NCBI GenBank assembly: GCA_903875575.1
Contig: CAIQWJ010000091.1
Coordinates: 18,237 to 82,236, forward strand
Direction: 5' to 3'
From: an uncultured Acidobacteriia bacterium
GTDB taxonomy: Bacteria; Acidobacteriota; Terriglobia; Bryobacterales; Bryobacteraceae
DNA: 64,000 nucleotides
The notes under the pieces are model-generated. The model did no database searches. It had not been told where the DNA came from and saw nothing but the letters and a program-made list of their open reading frames with translations. The translations under genes and the position numbers were made by a program. Positions 18,952-28,002 of the stretch are shown here, in pieces (the first letter of the stretch is position 1; every line of letters starts with the position of its first letter).

Positions 18952-19646
18952 GCCTGCTCCATCGAATTGTCGATTCCGTTTACGAACTACGCCGCAAGGT
19001 GGATTCGGAAGAGACATTTGTCCGTCGCACCCTGCGAACGCATCGACAGGATGGCGGCGCGCGCCTGCTCGACGTCGGCTGCGGCTTCGGCAGATTTCAC
19101 GATTTTGTGGTGAATGCGGGCTGGAGGTACACGGGCGTGGACCTGAGTCCCCGGGCGGTGGAGCGGGGCCGCGCAGCCGGGCGCGACATTCGCGCTGCCG
19201 GAGATCCTCTGGCCAGTCAGTTCCAGTCCGACGAGAAATTCGCCGCCATTCTGTTCGCGCACGTGATAGAACACTTCGACACAGATTCCCTGATTCCTTT
19301 TTTGGCCGGTTATCTCGAAATGCTGGAACCAGGCGGCATCGTAGTGATTCTGACACCGTTGATGCACCGGGGATTCTATGACGATTTCGACCACGTAAAG
19401 CCGTACAACCCGGAAGCCATCCGTCAGATGTTCTGCCGTTCCACTCTGCAGACACGGCCATTCGAGCTGCCCGGCGAATATGCCGAGATCGACCTCTGGA
19501 TCAAGCGCGACCCGTTCTGGCATTCCTACCGGACGCGACGAATCAATCACGTGCTGGGTATTCCCCTGACCATCGCATGCGTCGCGTCGTTTGGGTTGAT
19601 TGCAAAGACTACAGGCTACGGTATGGTGCTGAGGAGAACACGGTGA
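18948..19646 (+). CDS. Class I SAM-dependent methyltransferase of EPS cluster
   Basis: A 232-residue protein with motif I LLDVGCGFGRF near residues 41-51, YTGVDLSPRAVERGR as the acidic end of strand 2, and the late motif AHVIEHFD...LEPGGIVVILTPL. It is a UbiE/COQ5-like fold. In this operon it may methylate a sugar or carboxyl of the polysaccharide. Coupled by ATGA to FkbM and by GTGA to the next glycosyltransferase. Confidence 0.85.
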   Translation: MSLLHRIVDSVYELRRKVDSEETFVRRTLRTHRQDGGARLLDVGCGFGRFHDFVVNAGWRYTGVDLSPRAVERGRAAGRDIRAAGDPLASQFQSDEKFAAILFAHVIEHFDTDSLIPFLAGYLEMLEPGGIVVILTPLMHRGFYDDFDHVKPYNPEAIRQMFCRSTLQTRPFELPGEYAEIDLWIKRDPFWHSYRTRRINHVLGIPLTIACVASFGLIAKTTGYGMVLRRTR

Positions 19647-20929
19647 AACGGAAGCGGGACAGCTTCGACAGGATCAGGATCTGTGTGGCTACCAGCTACG
19701 CTGCAACGGCTGAACCGCGGGCACCGCGGTATACCGCCGAACTGGCCCGTTTGGATCCGCGTTTTGAGATTACTTTCGTGGACTGCGTTCCGCGCGGCCA
19801 GCGTGCCGTTACGCCCATTGAATTTGACGGTCTTGCCAATGTAACGCACCGCACCTGGTATTTTCCCTGGCGCCAGGCTGGCCAGCTCAGTCTTCTTGCG
19901 GAGAAAATCCGCCAGTATTCGGCGCGGCTGGCGTTTCAATGGTTTGGAACGCCGAAGAAGGAAGGGCTTTCCACCCGCTCGATCGGGCTCGAAGAAATAT
20001 TGAAGGCGGAAGGGGCGGATCTCTATTTCGGATTCAATATTGATGCATTGCTGCCTGTTTACAGGGCGGCGCAGGCGAACGGAGCGCCGTTTCTGTTCGA
20101 TTGCCAGGAGGTTTACGCCGAGATGGCGCACCCTCAGACGAAAATAGAGCGGGAAATGATACGCGCGATTCAGCGCCAGTGCCTGCCTTCGTGCGCGCTG
20201 GTGCTGGCGGCGAGTCCGCAGGCGGCCGATTTTATTGAACGCGAGTACGCGATCCGCAACGTGCTGTCGTTGTTCAACGCACCCCCCACCGAGGAATTGC
20301 CGGTGCCGGATGCAAAGGACGAATTCAGTTTGTATTGGCGGAACGGGACCATCGATCTGGGGCCCCGCGGCCTGGACGACGCACTTCGCGCGATGGCGCT
20401 GTTACCTGCCGGAATCGTGCTTTATCTCCAGGGGAGACCCGCTATGGACAGCGGGAAACGCGTGGAGCAACTCATCCATGAACTGGGAATTCAGGAGCGT
20501 GTGATTGTCCTTCCGCCCTACCGCTCCCAGGATGCCGTGCGGGTTGCCGCACCCTACAGCGTCGGGCTGTCACTGGAATCTCCGGCGCGGATCAACCTGG
20601 ACCTCACAGCGTCCAACAAGTTCTTTGACTATGCCATGGCCGGGCTCGCTATTGTCAGCACACGCACGGAAGGGCTGCGCCACCTGATCGAATCTGAACA
20701 ACTGGGCCTTGTATACGATCCGGGTGACCACGCGGATCTGGCCCGCCAGATTCTTCACCTCTACAACGACCGCCCGCTGCTTCACGCTATGCGCCGCAAC
20801 GCCCGCGCATACGCGCTTCGCGAGGGCAATCTGGAGTTTCAGATGAATCGTTTTCGCGAGGTCTTTTGTCAAAGGGTGCTTCAGCTGCCGGGCCTCGGCC
20901 ACAACGACGCGGAGGGAGTTCCGAAGTGA
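19643..20929 (+). CDS. Glycosyltransferase, GT4-like
   Basis: 428 residues. The N-terminal half is a Rossmann-like region (IRICVATSYAATAEPRAP...LDPRFEITFVDC), and the C-terminal half carries RGLDDALRAMALLPAGIVLYLQG and NLDLTASNKFFDYAMAGLAIVSTRTEGLRHLI, the donor-binding pattern of GT-B enzymes. The acceptor and sugar are unknown. GTG 19643 overlaps the upstream stop as GTGA; the open frame further upstream lies inside the methyltransferase gene. Confidence 0.8.
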   Translation: MKRKRDSFDRIRICVATSYAATAEPRAPRYTAELARLDPRFEITFVDCVPRGQRAVTPIEFDGLANVTHRTWYFPWRQAGQLSLLAEKIRQYSARLAFQWFGTPKKEGLSTRSIGLEEILKAEGADLYFGFNIDALLPVYRAAQANGAPFLFDCQEVYAEMAHPQTKIEREMIRAIQRQCLPSCALVLAASPQAADFIEREYAIRNVLSLFNAPPTEELPVPDAKDEFSLYWRNGTIDLGPRGLDDALRAMALLPAGIVLYLQGRPAMDSGKRVEQLIHELGIQERVIVLPPYRSQDAVRVAAPYSVGLSLESPARINLDLTASNKFFDYAMAGLAIVSTRTEGLRHLIESEQLGLVYDPGDHADLARQILHLYNDRPLLHAMRRNARAYALREGNLEFQMNRFREVFCQRVLQLPGLGHNDAEGVPK

Positions 20930-22239
20930 CGCGCGCCGGACGAACGGTCGCGATTTTATCACCGGATTTTTCGCCATCCAGTCTGCCGTCTTCCATCCGG
21001 GCACGGCTGTTCGCAACCCACCTCCCGGAATTCGGATGGCGTCCCGTTGTCATCACGACGGCACCCAAATTCTACACCTGCCCTCTCGACACGGATAACA
21101 ACCGTCTGCTTCCCGAGGATCTGGAAGTGATTCGAACCGGCGCCCTTCCCGCCCGCCAAATGCGGCGCTTCGGAATAGGCGATGTCGGCATGCGGAGCCT
21201 CTGGCACCACTGGACCGAGATTGGCCGGCTCTGCCGTGCCCGCGCGATTGATGTACTCCTGGTCACGGTACCTCCCAGCGTGCCGATGATCCTCGGCCGT
21301 TTCGCATGGGAACGTTTTGGTCTGCCCTACGTGATCGACTATCAGGATCCGTGGATCACCGAAGTCTACTGGAACAAACCCCGCTCGGAGCGCCCGCCCA
21401 AATGGCCGCTGACGTACGCGCTCTCCAGGCTTCTGGAGCCGCCGTCCATTCGCCGTGCCAGTTACATCACCGGCGTCTCCGCCGGCACTGTGGACGGCGT
21501 TCTCGAACGTTACCCTCAATGGCAGGGGCTTGGCTCCTCCGCCATTCCATTCGGTGCGGAGCCTGCCGATTTTAACTTTCTCCGCCAGCACCCACGCCGA
21601 AATCCCTGCTTCGAAAAGTCAGACGGTTTTGTGCACCTGGTCTATGCCGGAGTCTGTATTCCGGGCATGTATCCCGCACTGCGCTGCCTCTTCGGCGGGC
21701 TTCGCCTGCTGCGGGAAAAACATCCGCAACTGGCCGCTCGTATGCGTCTGCACTTCGTCGGAACGAACTACGCCGCTTCGGGCGGCGCAAAGAGGGCGGA
21801 ACCGATCGCCAAAGAGTTTGGCGTCGCCGACCTGATGAATGAAACACCAGGCAGGGTGAGCTATCTGGACGCCATGCAGCTGATGCTCGATGCCACGGGA
21901 CTGCTCATCGTCGGCACCGATGAACCGCACTACGTGGCATCCAAGGTTTATCCATATGCACTGTCCGGCAGACCCATCTTCGCCATTTTTCATGAACGCA
22001 GCAGCGCGGTGGAAGCCTTGTCCTCGATAGCGCCGGCGCGCATAATGACGTTTGGCGAAACGCGGCCCGCGGAGCAACAGACCGAAGCTGCCGCAACGCA
22101 TCTGGAGTCACTGGCCAATTCCGCGGGCGTACCGGCCTATACGGCAAATATCCCCGGACATACGGCGCGCGACATGACCGGTCGGCTCGCGCATGCGCTG
22201 GATCGGGTATTTGCGTCGAAAGTCGGGCGGCAGGAATGA
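20926..22239 (+). CDS. Glycosyltransferase, GT4-like (atypical)
   Basis: A 437-residue GT-B protein. N-terminal VAILSPDFSPSSLPSSIRARL is the donor-independent acceptor half; the C-terminal half has VHLVYAGVCIPGMYPALRCLF and LLIVGTDEPHYVASKVYPYALSGRPIFAIFHE, the nucleotide-sugar site. It lacks the classic ExxxxxxxE pair in a clear form, so the exact clan is uncertain. GTG 20926 overlaps the upstream stop (GTGA). Confidence 0.78.
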   Translation: MTRAGRTVAILSPDFSPSSLPSSIRARLFATHLPEFGWRPVVITTAPKFYTCPLDTDNNRLLPEDLEVIRTGALPARQMRRFGIGDVGMRSLWHHWTEIGRLCRARAIDVLLVTVPPSVPMILGRFAWERFGLPYVIDYQDPWITEVYWNKPRSERPPKWPLTYALSRLLEPPSIRRASYITGVSAGTVDGVLERYPQWQGLGSSAIPFGAEPADFNFLRQHPRRNPCFEKSDGFVHLVYAGVCIPGMYPALRCLFGGLRLLREKHPQLAARMRLHFVGTNYAASGGAKRAEPIAKEFGVADLMNETPGRVSYLDAMQLMLDATGLLIVGTDEPHYVASKVYPYALSGRPIFAIFHERSSAVEALSSIAPARIMTFGETRPAEQQTEAAATHLESLANSAGVPAYTANIPGHTARDMTGRLAHALDRVFASKVGRQE

Positions 22240-23417
22240 AGTGGCGGATTGCCATCGTCGCCTCACATCCCATCCAGTACCACGCGCACTGGTATCGGCA
22301 ACTGGCGCTTTCGGAACAATTGGAAGTGGAAGTTTTGTACTGCCACAGGGCCACCCAGGAAGATCAGGCGCAGGCGGGATTTGGGGTGGCCTTCGACTGG
22401 GATCTGCCCTTGCTCGAAGGCTATCGCCACCGATTCCTGGAGAACGTTTCGGCGCGGCCTGGCGTTACGGAGTTTGCGGGTACGGATTCGCCTCAATTGC
22501 GCGGCCTCATCATTCAGGAACGCTACGATGCGGTGGTGGTTTCCGGCTGGCACACGAAGGGCCTGTGCCAGGCCATACGAGCGTGCTGGCAGTCCGGCAC
22601 CCCGGTCATGGTTCGCGGCGATTCCCATCTTCATGACGAACGAAGCCTGCTGAAACGCACTGTGAAGTGGCTGCCGTACCGGTATTTCATTCCACGCTTC
22701 GATGCCTGTCTTGCAGCCGGCGCATGGTCGCGCGACTACTTCCTCCACTATGGCGCGCAACCGGAGAAAGTGTTCATCGTGCCTCACGCCGCGCCCGAAC
22801 CAACCGGGCCATCAGACCCCGCGGGCACCAGCGAGATCCACGATTCACGCCGGCGCTGGGGCGTTCCGGAAGGGTCATCCGTATTCCTGTTCGCCGGAAA
22901 ATTCATCGCCCTCAAGCGCCCGCTGGATTTCATCCGGGCGTTGGCGCAGGCGCGGGCGGCCGGAGCCAGGGTGTACGGCCTGATGGCTGGTGACGGCCCC
23001 ATGAGAAGCGAAATCGAGACTCTGATCGCCAGCCTGAACGCGCCCGTTTCACTCCTCGGCTTCCTGAACCAGCCGGCCATGTCAGGAGCCTATCGGACCT
23101 CTGACGCATTGGTGCTGGCCTCGGATCGGGAAACATGGGGAATGGTAGTGAACGAAGCGATGACGTGCGGCCGCGCCTGCATCGTCACCGACCGGGTGGG
23201 ATGTGGACCGGATCTGATCCAGCCCGGTCGCACCGGTTTCATCTTCCCTGTCGGAGATGTGGAAGCACTCTCCGCCAGGATACGGCAGATCGCCGATAGC
23301 CCCATACTCGCGGCCACCATGGGTGTCGCGGCCCGTGAGCTCATTACCCGCCATTCCGTGCGGGCCGCTGCTGAAGGCCTGACGCGTGCCATAACCGCCA
23401 TTGCGGAGGATCGATGA
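22236..23417 (+). CDS. Glycosyltransferase family 4 protein
   Basis: A 393-residue GT4: the donor-binding EX7E motif is visible as ETWGMVVNE near residue 300, preceded by VFLFAGKFIALKRPLDFIRAL and followed by GVGCGPDLIQPGRTG. The N-terminal half starts IAIVASHPIQYH. It probably adds one sugar of the repeat unit. ATGA overlaps on both sides show it is in the same transcript. Confidence 0.88.
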   Translation: MKWRIAIVASHPIQYHAHWYRQLALSEQLEVEVLYCHRATQEDQAQAGFGVAFDWDLPLLEGYRHRFLENVSARPGVTEFAGTDSPQLRGLIIQERYDAVVVSGWHTKGLCQAIRACWQSGTPVMVRGDSHLHDERSLLKRTVKWLPYRYFIPRFDACLAAGAWSRDYFLHYGAQPEKVFIVPHAAPEPTGPSDPAGTSEIHDSRRRWGVPEGSSVFLFAGKFIALKRPLDFIRALAQARAAGARVYGLMAGDGPMRSEIETLIASLNAPVSLLGFLNQPAMSGAYRTSDALVLASDRETWGMVVNEAMTCGRACIVTDRVGCGPDLIQPGRTGFIFPVGDVEALSARIRQIADSPILAATMGVAARELITRHSVRAAAEGLTRAITAIAEDR

Positions 23418-24895
23418 GCGGCAACCCCTACCGCCCGTCCGCAGCCCGGGGTTTCAAAGAATGGTTCGCGCCCCTGGCCATCTCCGCCGCCCTTTGGTGG
23501 CTCAGTTCCAACGATATTTCATTTCGCGAGGGAATGCTCGCAGCCCTGCTGTTGCTCATTCCCTGGCAGGCTTACTGCCGTTGGCAGAGAGGCGGCACTA
23601 CCCGGCTGCCTCTTTTTTCCATGATCGGCATCGCTTACTGGGCCGCATTTGCCATGCCGCTCTTTCTGGCGAGCCCCCCGACCGATCCCCGGACGAACAA
23701 ACTCTTCAGCGAATCCATCGTATTTCAGGTGCTCGTGATGACCGTCCTCGGCGTCGCCGCGCTGGGCGCCGGTATGAAGACCCCCTTCAGCCCGCTCAAT
23801 CCCGCCCGGATGCCGGATATCTCCGATTCCAATCGCGCCTGGCGTTATCTTTTCTGCGTACTGGCCCTGGGGACTCTTCTTTCCACCGGATCCGACGCTA
23901 CGGTCTATGCGCTCGGCGGCGGAGGTCGCCAGTTGATTCTGCAACTGGCAAGTATTGTCCCTGTCACGATCTGCGCCATTCTGGCGACCAAACAGGCGGA
24001 TGGCACCGCCGCGCGCTCACAGCGCTACGCCCTTGCGGTCTTCGTCGCGGCTCGCGCGATCATCGGCATCAGCAGCGGCTGGCTCGGTGCCACTATCGGA
24101 GTTGGCGTCATTCTGGGCCTCGTCTACATCTACCGTTTTCGAAAGCTTCCGATGCGCACCGTCCTGATCCTCATCCCTATTGTCCTTTTCCTGCAGACCG
24201 GCAAGAGCGCCTTTCGCGAGATGTACTGGACGGGCAAACAAACCGGGGGGATCGTGGACAAAGCCCGGTTCTGGATGCAGGCTTCCTGGGACCAGTGGAG
24301 TGCCGTCTTCGGCGCAAAACACCAAACCGGGAGCTACACGGGAAATTCCAGGTCGGCGCTTTTTTCGGAATCCATTGATCGACTTGCACTCCTGCCGCAG
24401 GCGGCCAACGTTTTGGCGCGAACCCCTCGCGACGTGCCCTGGCAGAACGGTGCATCCTACAGTTTCCTGATCGCAAGTCTGGTCCCCCGCGCCGTCTGGC
24501 CTGATAAACCCAGCGTAAACGAGGCGAATCGTTTCTACCAGGTCGCCTATGGACTGACAGAGAAGGACAATCTGGATGCTGTATCGATTTCCGTCGGCTG
24601 CCTGGTCGAGTCGTTCATGAACTTCGGCTGGCCCGGCGTTATCCTCATTATGTTTGCCATCGGGGTGATTCTTGGTTTCATGGAGCGGACATTAATGGGC
24701 CCTGAGTCCGGCCTGTTGTTCTTCGGTGTCGGCCTGGCGCTGACGAACGGCCTGCTCACGGTGGAAGCGCAGGCTGCGCAGTATCTTGGAGGTCAGTTGC
24801 AGCAGATCGCCCTGGTATTCGTGGTTTTCCTCCCGGTCATTCGCCGAAGAAAGAGGCGGCCGGTCGCATTCATCCGCCCCGGAGATAGTTTGTGA
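23414..24895 (+). CDS. Wzy-like oligosaccharide repeat-unit polymerase
   Basis: A 493-residue, strongly hydrophobic protein with about 11-12 membrane spans and a large periplasmic loop in the C-terminal half (around residues 260-380), the layout of O-antigen/EPS polymerases (Wzy, COG-type 'O-antigen polymerase'). Family sequence conservation is low, so the call rests on topology and context. It sits between two glycosyltransferases with ATGA/GTGA overlaps. A second protein of ligase/polymerase type lies at 31087-32403. Confidence 0.72.
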   Translation: MSGNPYRPSAARGFKEWFAPLAISAALWWLSSNDISFREGMLAALLLLIPWQAYCRWQRGGTTRLPLFSMIGIAYWAAFAMPLFLASPPTDPRTNKLFSESIVFQVLVMTVLGVAALGAGMKTPFSPLNPARMPDISDSNRAWRYLFCVLALGTLLSTGSDATVYALGGGGRQLILQLASIVPVTICAILATKQADGTAARSQRYALAVFVAARAIIGISSGWLGATIGVGVILGLVYIYRFRKLPMRTVLILIPIVLFLQTGKSAFREMYWTGKQTGGIVDKARFWMQASWDQWSAVFGAKHQTGSYTGNSRSALFSESIDRLALLPQAANVLARTPRDVPWQNGASYSFLIASLVPRAVWPDKPSVNEANRFYQVAYGLTEKDNLDAVSISVGCLVESFMNFGWPGVILIMFAIGVILGFMERTLMGPESGLLFFGVGLALTNGLLTVEAQAAQYLGGQLQQIALVFVVFLPVIRRRKRRPVAFIRPGDSL

Positions 24896-25974
24896 CGAAG
24901 CTGTCAGGCGGAGTGCTCGGGGTGTTCTCGTCCATGGGCGAACTGGGCGGCGTGGAGCGCAGCGCGCTCGAAGCCTGGCGTGCCATCGCCGAGGCCTCCG
25001 CCGGGCCCAATCATGTTCTGAGTTTCGGCCCGCCCATCCCCTCCGGTGTTGCCTCCCTCGTGCGGGCCGCCGGCGGATCGCTGTTGGAATCGCAGAGCCA
25101 CCTGACCGCGGCCCTGCATGCGGCATCCCGGCGGTGGCCTGTCCGGCTGGTCCTCTTCTGGCATATCGGTCTGGTCAAGCTGCTCCCCTGCCTGCGGACA
25201 ACCGGTGCCCGAAACGTGCTCTTCATCCACGGCGTGGAAGCATGGCGGAAACCTTCGCCTGCCGTGGCAAGACTGCTGCGTCAGGTGGATTTGTTTCTGA
25301 CCAATTCGAATTTCACCTGGGAGACATTCCTCAGGCATCATCCCGACCTTCGCGCCGCCGCGCATTGCACTGTACCGCTCGGGCTGGATGTGCCGCTGGA
25401 GCCAAACAGCGCCGGGGAGCCAGATGATCCACCCTCCGCGCTGATGATTGGCCGCATCGCAGGAAGCGAATCCTACAAAGGCCATGACGCCGTAATTGCC
25501 GCCTGGCCGCTGGTAACGAAACAAATTCCCGGCGCAAGGTTACGGATGATCGGCCCCAGCGATGTGACACCCGAACTGAGGGCACTGGCTGTCCACCACG
25601 GCGTCGCCGATGTCATCGAAATATCCGGCTCCGTTTCGGATGCCGAAAAACAGAGGGCATTGGCGGCGTGCCGCTGCATGGCCCTCCCCAGCCTTGCCGA
25701 GGGCTTCGGCCTTGTTTATGTGGAAAGCATGCGAATGGGCAGACCGTGTATCGTCAGCACTCACGATGCGGGTCGGGAGGTTGTTTGTCCCGATGCGGGT
25801 CTCGCGGTCGACCCCGCCAACCCTTCGGAACTCGCAGCCGCACTGGTCCGATTGATGACCCCGGGTGCCGCATGGGACAACTGGTCCGCCGCCGCCACCC
25901 GGCGCTATAACGAACACTATACGGCGCAGCACTTCCGCGAAAGACTCATCGCGGCGCTCGCAGGATCGCTATGA
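24892..25974 (+). CDS. Glycosyltransferase family 4 protein
   Basis: A 360-residue GT4: MIGRIAGSESYKGHDAVIAAWPLV (donor half opening) and the EX7E motif EGFGLVYVE near residue 270, followed by GRPCIVSTHDAGREVV. N-terminus GVFSSMGELGGVERSALEAW matches the acceptor half. GTG 24892 overlaps the polymerase stop. Sugar donor unknown. Confidence 0.88.
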   Translation: MTKLSGGVLGVFSSMGELGGVERSALEAWRAIAEASAGPNHVLSFGPPIPSGVASLVRAAGGSLLESQSHLTAALHAASRRWPVRLVLFWHIGLVKLLPCLRTTGARNVLFIHGVEAWRKPSPAVARLLRQVDLFLTNSNFTWETFLRHHPDLRAAAHCTVPLGLDVPLEPNSAGEPDDPPSALMIGRIAGSESYKGHDAVIAAWPLVTKQIPGARLRMIGPSDVTPELRALAVHHGVADVIEISGSVSDAEKQRALAACRCMALPSLAEGFGLVYVESMRMGRPCIVSTHDAGREVVCPDAGLAVDPANPSELAAALVRLMTPGAAWDNWSAAATRRYNEHYTAQHFRERLIAALAGSL

Positions 25975-27134
25975 GGATTCTGCATGTCATTCCGTCCCTC
26001 AGCATGGCGCGCGGCGGCCCTTCCATCGTCCTCCGTCAACTCATGTCCGGCTTAGCGGCCCAGGGCCATACGGTTCACGCCGTGGCCACGGACGACGATG
26101 GCCCTGGGTCGCGCCTGGCGGTGTCCCACGGCACGGCTATCGACGATTTCGGCGGTACCTGCTTCTATTTTCCCCGCCAGACCCGCTTCTACTCCTTCTC
26201 CTGGCCCCTCACGAATTGGCTCAGACATCATATTGCCGAATACGACGTGGTCCACATCCACGCGCTGTTCAGCTACCCTTCCACGGTCGCCGCCTGGTTC
26301 GCACGCCGCAAACGCGTTCCGTATCTGTTGCGGCCCCTCGGCACGCTCGCGCAATGGGGCCTTTCCTCACGCCGCCCCTGGCTCAAGCAATTGTCCCTGA
26401 TGTGCATCGAGCGCCCGATGTTGCGTGGAGCCGCCGCCGTCCAGACAACCAGTGAACAGGAGAAGGCGGAAACGCTTGCCGCCTGCCCGGAATGCCTCGC
26501 GATCGTGATCCCCAACCCCGTCGCCGCGCCCGCCGAACCATTGGCGCGGCCCGAGCCCCCGCCCGAAACTATCCTCTTCCTCTCCCGTATTGACCCGAAG
26601 AAGGGACTCGAACTTCTGCTCAACGCCTTCAACCTCGTCGCGGCCAACGCCCCCCGGCTCCGGCTGGTCATCGCCGGCGACGGCGAGCCCTCTTACGTCG
26701 CGCAGATACATCGTCTGGCCGGCGAACTCCCGGTCCAGAACAGAATCATATTCATGGGCAATGTGAACGCAGAGCAGAAGCGGCAACTCTTCGCCGAGGC
26801 CGATCTTTTCGTTCTGCCCTCATACTCTGAAAACTTCGGAGTCGCGGTGGCGGAGGCTATGGCGCACGGGGTGCCCGTGCTGATATCGCCCCATGTAGGC
26901 ATCCACCATGATGTCGTTGCGGCTGGCGCTGGCAGAACTGCGGAATGCGCGGTAGAGCCGCTGGCGCGCGCGCTGAGCGAGTTGTTGATCTCTCCCGAAC
27001 AAACCTCGCTCGAACAACTGCGGCGAATGGGACAGAACGGCCGTCGGCTTGCTCTGGCGCTCTATTCGCCGGAGGCCGTTGCCCGGCAACTCATTGCCGC
27101 TTACACATCTGCCACGGAAAGAGGTAAACCATGA
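25971..27134 (+). CDS. Glycosyltransferase family 4 protein
   Basis: A 387-residue GT4 beginning ILHVIPSLSMARGGPSIVLRQLMSGL, a typical acceptor-half start, with FLSRIDPKKGLELLLNAF and ENFGVAVAEAMAHGVPVLIS (EX7E) in the donor half. It overlaps the previous and following genes by ATGA. Likely a repeat-unit sugar transferase of the EPS locus. Confidence 0.9.
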   Translation: MRILHVIPSLSMARGGPSIVLRQLMSGLAAQGHTVHAVATDDDGPGSRLAVSHGTAIDDFGGTCFYFPRQTRFYSFSWPLTNWLRHHIAEYDVVHIHALFSYPSTVAAWFARRKRVPYLLRPLGTLAQWGLSSRRPWLKQLSLMCIERPMLRGAAAVQTTSEQEKAETLAACPECLAIVIPNPVAAPAEPLARPEPPPETILFLSRIDPKKGLELLLNAFNLVAANAPRLRLVIAGDGEPSYVAQIHRLAGELPVQNRIIFMGNVNAEQKRQLFAEADLFVLPSYSENFGVAVAEAMAHGVPVLISPHVGIHHDVVAAGAGRTAECAVEPLARALSELLISPEQTSLEQLRRMGQNGRRLALALYSPEAVARQLIAAYTSATERGKP

Positions 27135-27988
27135 CAACCGGGGCAAGACTGACCACCGTTATTCTGACCCTCAATGAGCAGGCCAACCTCCCGGATTGCC
27201 TGCAAAGCATCGCGCCGCTGGCGAGCGGACTGGTCGTGGTGGATTCCGGCAGCACGGACGAAACTGTTGCCATCGCGCACGCCACCGGCGCTCACACGCT
27301 GGAGCATCCGTTTGAAGGCTATGGGAAGCAACGCAACTGGGCGCTGCAGAATTTGCCGGTCCAGACGGAATGGATACTGAATCTGGATGCCGATGAACGC
27401 CTCACTCCCGAACTTGCCGAAGAGATTCGGGCGGTCATCGAAGATCCGCCAATCGATATCGCCGGCTACATGCTGCGCCGACGCACCGTCTTTCGCGGCC
27501 AGTGGATACGCCACGGCGGACACTATCCCAATCATCAGCTGCGCCTCTTCCGCCAGGGCAGCGGGGTCTGCGAGGATCGTCTCTATGACCAGCACTTCGT
27601 CGTGACCGGCCGCGTGGAAACGCTGCATCACGATTACATTGACATCGCCGCCGGCGATCTCTCTTCCTGGAGCCGCCGACACTTTCGCTGGGCCGCCGCG
27701 GAAGTCGAAGAGCAGTTGCGGAACGAAACCGTATATAACGCGCGCGTACCCGCCAGCCTCACCCGCGGCCCTATTGCACGCCGCCGCTGGCTGCGCGAAA
27801 AACTCTACGGGCGCGCGCCTTTGTTCCTCCGCCCGATAGCATATTTCCTCTACCGCTACTTTCTCCGTCTCGGCTTCCTCGATGGCAAAGAGGGCTTTGT
27901 CTTCCACTGCCTTCAGGGATTCTGGTATCGCTTCCTGGTGGATGCGATGCTGTGGGAGAAGAGACTCGCGCGCCGGAATCACAACTGA
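27131..27988 (+). CDS. Glycosyltransferase family 2 protein, WaaE/KdtX-like
   Basis: A 285-residue GT2: TTVILTLNEQANLPDCLQSI, the nucleotide-binding VVDSGSTDETV, and a DXD-type metal site in LNLDADERLTPEL. The sequence after it (RRRTVFRGQWIRHGGHYPNHQLRLFRQG) is typical of LPS-core beta-1,4-glucosyltransferase relatives (WaaE/KdtX). The actual sugar is not known. Coupled by ATGA to the GT4 upstream. Confidence 0.87.
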   Translation: MTTGARLTTVILTLNEQANLPDCLQSIAPLASGLVVVDSGSTDETVAIAHATGAHTLEHPFEGYGKQRNWALQNLPVQTEWILNLDADERLTPELAEEIRAVIEDPPIDIAGYMLRRRTVFRGQWIRHGGHYPNHQLRLFRQGSGVCEDRLYDQHFVVTGRVETLHHDYIDIAAGDLSSWSRRHFRWAAAEVEEQLRNETVYNARVPASLTRGPIARRRWLREKLYGRAPLFLRPIAYFLYRYFLRLGFLDGKEGFVFHCLQGFWYRFLVDAMLWEKRLARRNHN

Positions 27989-28002
27989 ACGACCGCAAAT
28001 TC